9,060 bases of DNA from Anaerolineales bacterium. Lineage in GTDB: Bacteria > Chloroflexota > Anaerolineae > Promineifilales > Promineifilaceae. Position 1 is the stretch's first letter. The number at the start of each line of letters is the position of its first letter. The notes under the pieces are model-generated. The model was given only the letters and a program-made list of their open reading frames with translations. It had not been told where the DNA came from and made no database searches. The position numbers were made by a program, and so were the translations under genes. Positions 6,614 to 9,060 of the stretch are shown piece after piece. The stretch spans positions 5,329 through 14,388 of the forward strand of contig JAGQGA010000066.1 of NCBI GenBank assembly GCA_020432595.1, given 5' to 3'.

Positions 6614-7052
6614 CAAAACGCGCTTGATAGTACAGCAGCCCCAGCTCACGGTTTTCGCGCTGGCCGGTAAAGTCGCGGTCGGTGAGGGTTTGGGTGGGCG
6701 GGGTGCCTCGGTAGCTGCCGTAGGGGTAGTAGTAGGCAATGTTGCTGTTGGGTACGATGCCGCCGCTCAGGGTGCTGTGGGTCACGGTGCTGCCCAAGTG
6801 GTCAGTGTAAAGATAGTAAAGCGTGTTGCTGCCGCCAACCACCTGCACCCGGCTGGCAACGGCTTGTCCCGCAATCGTATACGTCACCCGCCGCGTCACC
6901 GTGCTGCCGTTCACCTCCTCTGAGTAGCCGGGGAACGGGAAATAGGTCGTCTTTCCCCCCGGCCCACCGTCATCACCCGCTGCCCGCTGGCATCGTAGGC
7001 AAACGGCCGTTTGCCTACCATGCCAGCGGTTTGTTTCAGGGATAGTAGTCAT
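6564..7052 (-). pseudogene. Orphan RHS core tail: 5'-truncated, frameshifted and 3'-chimeric
   Basis: From the GKTTYFPFPGYSEEV segment to about 6606 the frame is unmistakable RHS/YD-repeat core, including YTDHLGSTVTHS (the conserved Asp-His-Leu-Gly-Ser) and FTGQRENRELGLLYYQARF. RHS similarity continues upstream in another frame (FAYDASGQRVMTVG, ending near 7018), so a single-base deletion sits in a run of six G on this strand (6955-6960). Upstream of FAYDASG the RHS sequence stops inside the palindrome at 6984-7029, and a TGA soon closes that frame. At the other end the frame runs into the beta-propeller remnant and stops at 6564. The last 72 RHS bases (6606-6677) match the intact RHS copy at 8989-9060 at 62 of 72 positions; the peptides differ at one of 24. 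No toxin tip remains. It is best read as a displaced, eroded RHS module. Confidence 0.8.
6984..7029. repeat. 46-bp palindrome with one mismatch at the RHS truncation point
   Basis: Two 23-base arms meet at the centre of AACGGCCGTT (7002-7011), with a single C-C mismatch (6994/7019). The left arm is RHS coding sequence (minus strand, encoding the Ala-Tyr-Asp-Ala-Ser segment); the right arm is its inverted copy, after which RHS similarity ends. Confidence 0.85.
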
Positions 7053-7130
7053 TCCTTGGCTGGTAAGCTGCCAATTTTTCCCTTGGAAACATATCTTTAG
7101 CAGTTATTGTTTTTAACTATCACCAAAATG

Positions 7131-8171
7131 TTATGGAGGTGACCACTGATTGGAGGGGGTTTCAAGGCACTCTGTCGAATCAGGGTTGAGTAAATTCGTG
7201 TATAACGCTTCCGCATCCCAATTACTAACCTCGCTAATAGGCTGATGCCCTTCTAAAGTTAGCTCAGCACTTGCATTTGCGCGATCCATAAAACCTTTAC
7301 TTCCATCAGGATTCCAAATCTCTGGCCTCCACAACAATAAGATAGACCCTCCATTTCCATTGAGACAGACTTCCACATTTTCCCCGACATTTCTTGCCGA
7401 TTCTGCGTAAGCAGTCAAGATGCCTTGCTCTGCAAAATAAAAGCGAAAACTTGCTGGCAGAAGACCCTGATAAGGTTTTGGGATAGTCCACAGCCACACC
7501 TCAGATGGTTGTCCAAATTGTGCCATCAAGGATGCAGGTGTAAAGTTCTCATACTTGCCCACCTGAATTTCAGCTTCAATTAGAATCCCATTTAGGATGG
7601 TAAACATATGTCTTGTTTGAATGTCGCCTGTGATATTAGGATCAATGAATTGTATTGTAACAATAGCATAGCCTTCTGGATAATCTTGAATGGTTATCAC
7701 GGGATCAAACGGCTCATAGAGCTGAACGACCTCATCAATTGTGCTGATACCCATTTCAAGTCCCCACCAACAAGGCAATTGGCAGTTATCATTCGTTGTC
7801 ATCAACTCGGTGTATCTTTCCCCACGTTGGCTTGGTTGAATCGTTGGCAGCGGGGTTAGCGATGGCGAGGGACTTGTAACTGTCTCAGTAGGCATGGTTG
7901 TTCTTGTTGGTTTCAAGGTTGCTGTTTGCGTTGGTAGTGGCGTAGCCGAAGGCAATACGGTGGGTGTCGTAGATGGCAACGGTATGCTTGTTTCCAGACT
8001 CAGGTTGGAGGCTACTGTTGCATTACTTGATTCCGGGCTGCCAGTAGCCAATCTTGCAGCTTCCTCACCTATTGGTTGTCCGGGTAAGCAACTAACCAGC
8101 ATTGATAACAAAACAATAATTGGTATGACGCTGTACTTCATGTTATATGCGTGTAAGTACTCTGTTTTCAT
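7131..8171 (-). CDS. Secreted lipoprotein next to the RHS toxin, candidate immunity or partner protein
   Basis: A 346-residue exported lipoprotein: basic/polar N-terminus, hydrophobic stretch VIPIIVLLSMLV (15-26) and lipobox LVSC with Cys28 as the lipidation site. Residues about 64-115 form a Thr/Pro/Ser-rich linker. A globular part follows, starting with NCQLPCWWGLEMGIST (129-144); Cys130, Cys134, Cys269 and Cys335 could form disulfides. The segment TPASLMAQFGQPSEVWLW (211-228) together with the LPCWWG motif resembles lipoproteins I associate with Chloroflexota, of unknown function. The start at 8171 has AAGGAA six bases upstream; the ATG at 8141 has none. The gene begins 10 bp after the RHS stop and its ribosome-binding site overlaps that stop, so translation is probably coupled. 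An immunity role is inferred from position and surface location, where it could meet an exported peptidase. GC is low (about 43% in 7201-7260). Confidence 0.8.
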   Translation of the reverse strand: MKTEYLHAYNMKYSVIPIIVLLSMLVSCLPGQPIGEEAARLATGSPESSNATVASNLSLETSIPLPSTTPTVLPSATPLPTQTATLKPTRTTMPTETVTSPSPSLTPLPTIQPSQRGERYTELMTTNDNCQLPCWWGLEMGISTIDEVVQLYEPFDPVITIQDYPEGYAIVTIQFIDPNITGDIQTRHMFTILNGILIEAEIQVGKYENFTPASLMAQFGQPSEVWLWTIPKPYQGLLPASFRFYFAEQGILTAYAESARNVGENVEVCLNGNGGSILLLWRPEIWNPDGSKGFMDRANASAELTLEGHQPISEVSNWDAEALYTNLLNPDSTECLETPSNQWSPP

Positions 8172-8177
8172 TTTAAA

Positions 8178-8183
8178 TTCCTT
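8178..8183 (-). promoter_or_regulatory. Ribosome-binding site overlapping the RHS stop codon
   Basis: AAGGAA on the minus strand shares two bases with the RHS stop (8182-8184) and lies six bases before the lipoprotein ATG. The arrangement suggests that ribosomes finishing the toxin re-initiate on its partner. Confidence 0.7.
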
Positions 8184-9060
8184 ATTGCCCCATTGCCTGT
8201 AAAAGCCAGCCCGACATATGTTGGCTCATAAAATTTGCTCGATCCTGACCAGCGGTTGTCAATGCTCCTAACGCATTAGTTTCCCATTGCCCATATGTCC
8301 AACCTATTCCCATATCCGCAAACTCTTCGCCTGATGCACCAGAACGACTCTTCTGCCATTGGCTAAAATTTCCCCCAGCAAAACCCCACCTCAGATCACT
8401 CCCTTCTTCCAAATTTGGCCGATTTGGAAAGGTTGACCCTGGCGCACTCTGAACGTCCAATAATGCTTGGTTTGCATCACCTCCTAGCACAACAATGTCT
8501 AGAAGATGAAAAATCTCGTGAACTAACAAGTAATGATTGGTGATTTCCTTTTTGCCAATCGTAATCAAGTTTTCTGTTTGAGAAGCTATTGCATAGACAC
8601 TGAACCCACCAGCGTCAACTAAATCTTTATCTACATTGGCTAGAGTAATGGGACCACCAAACACGTTCAAGAAAGTTTCTTGGGCCGATAGACCGCCGAC
8701 TTCCTGTGCCATTCGCTGTGCAATATCGTCGGCCGCCTGATGAGCCATTTGCTTCTCAGCCAAGGTCAAATCCCCTGTAAAGTTAAAGTATGGAGAAGTA
8801 AAGGGTTTCGGTTTAGAAGTATTGCAGGCTTGGGTATCTACACCACCATCTAACAATGTGCAATCCACATGCCCCGTTGGATCAACCCGGTTAAGAGGCG
8901 AATTTCGGACGTAGGTGTAGCGATTTAGGCTTTGGGGGTTGGCAGGGTCAGGGATAATCGTATCGGCCGAGGCAAAACGGCCGATTGAAGGCACGTAAAA
9001 TCTTGCTTGATAATACAGCAGCCCAAGCTCGCGGTTCTCGCGCTGGCCGGTGAAGTCGCG
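8182..9060 (-). CDS. RHS-repeat protein with C-terminal HEXXH metallopeptidase-like tip (5' end outside window)
   Basis: The C-terminal 292 residues of a larger protein; the frame is open to the window edge. Counting from the edge, residues 1-64 are the conserved end of the RHS core (GLLYYQARFYVPSIGRF, then SLNRYTYVRNSPLNRVDPTGH), which in this family precedes a variable toxic tip released inside the RHS shell. Residues 65-292 are the tip. LLVHEIFHLLDI (178-189) is a zincin HEXXH site (His181, Glu182, His185), and EEFADMG (245-251) offers a glutamate as a possible third zinc ligand. The tip has no hydrophobic segment. GC falls from about 55-60% in the core (8941-9060) to about 32-42% in sampled parts of the tip. 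The likely role is a contact-dependent or secreted peptidase toxin, with the adjacent lipoprotein as partner. The exact peptidase family and target are unknown. Confidence 0.85.
   Translation of the reverse strand, partial: RDFTGQRENRELGLLYYQARFYVPSIGRFASADTIIPDPANPQSLNRYTYVRNSPLNRVDPTGHVDCTLLDGGVDTQACNTSKPKPFTSPYFNFTGDLTLAEKQMAHQAADDIAQRMAQEVGGLSAQETFLNVFGGPITLANVDKDLVDAGGFSVYAIASQTENLITIGKKEITNHYLLVHEIFHLLDIVVLGGDANQALLDVQSAPGSTFPNRPNLEEGSDLRWGFAGGNFSQWQKSRSGASGEEFADMGIGWTYGQWETNALGALTTAGQDRANFMSQHMSGWLLQAMGQ
8976..8985. repeat. Degenerate AACGGCCGTT-type site in the RHS core
   Basis: AACGGCCGAT, one base from the full motif. It lies in the conserved RHS core, just upstream of the low-GC tip. 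No exact copy occurs in the tip or the lipoprotein gene. Confidence 0.4.

Noticed and set aside
6353..6739. Reading the whole 128-codon minus-strand frame as one gene
   Set aside because: The first third is RHS sequence in a wrong frame (artificially Thr/Pro-rich); only the part from 6613 down looks like real protein.
6525..6923. 132-codon plus-strand frame
   Set aside because: It is the antisense shadow of the RHS remnant, rich in Val, Ala and Gly, with no domain.
8141..8171. Alternative lipoprotein start at the ATG at 8141
   Set aside because: It gives a tidier signal peptide but has no ribosome-binding site, while 8171 has AAGGAA at ideal spacing.

Overview
The window looks like part of a bacterial chromosome, most likely from the Chloroflexota (Anaerolineae or Caldilineae type). 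That is an inference from TTG and GTG starts, a secreted lipoprotein with a Cys-x-Leu-Pro-Cys-Trp-Trp-Gly motif of a kind I associate with this phylum, RHS debris and intergenic repeats. No rRNA, tRNA or marker gene confirms it.

Positions 1-5908 (+ strand) are a compact exopolysaccharide cluster. In order: the end of a GGDEF-type domain protein, a fused chain-length regulator/tyrosine autokinase (Wzc/BY-kinase type), a protein joining a nucleotidyltransferase-like domain to a thymidylate-kinase-like P-loop domain, a GT4 glycosyltransferase and a membrane-bound GT2 glycosyltransferase. Gaps are short (38, 86 and 16 bp, then a 3-4 bp overlap), so co-expression is likely. The kinase would control polymer length and export, the glycosyltransferases would build the repeat unit, and the GGDEF protein may link synthesis to cyclic-di-GMP.

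Positions 5908-6352 hold no credible gene. They begin with a perfect 40-bp palindrome just after the GT2 stop. Imperfect palindromes, a 47-bp direct repeat, a 7-bp tandem repeat and further AACGGCCGTT copies follow.

Positions 6353-9060 (- strand, convergent with the cluster) are a polymorphic-toxin locus. An RHS protein enters from the right edge and ends in a low-GC variable tip with an HEXXH zinc-peptidase motif. Ten bases later a lipoprotein starts, whose ribosome-binding site overlaps the RHS stop; it is the natural candidate immunity or partner protein. Beyond it lies a displaced RHS core tail, cut at its 5' end inside a 46-bp palindrome, frameshifted at a G6 run, and joined out of frame to the tail of another gene (probably beta-propeller). 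This resembles an eroded orphan toxin/immunity cassette.

The most unusual signal is the palindrome AACGGCCGTT. There are 11 exact copies between 2443 and 7011, where about 0.01 is expected by chance in 9 kb. It occurs inside genes and between them, forms the centre of the two largest palindromes, and inside genes often marks a switch from G-rich to C-rich sequence on the coding strand.
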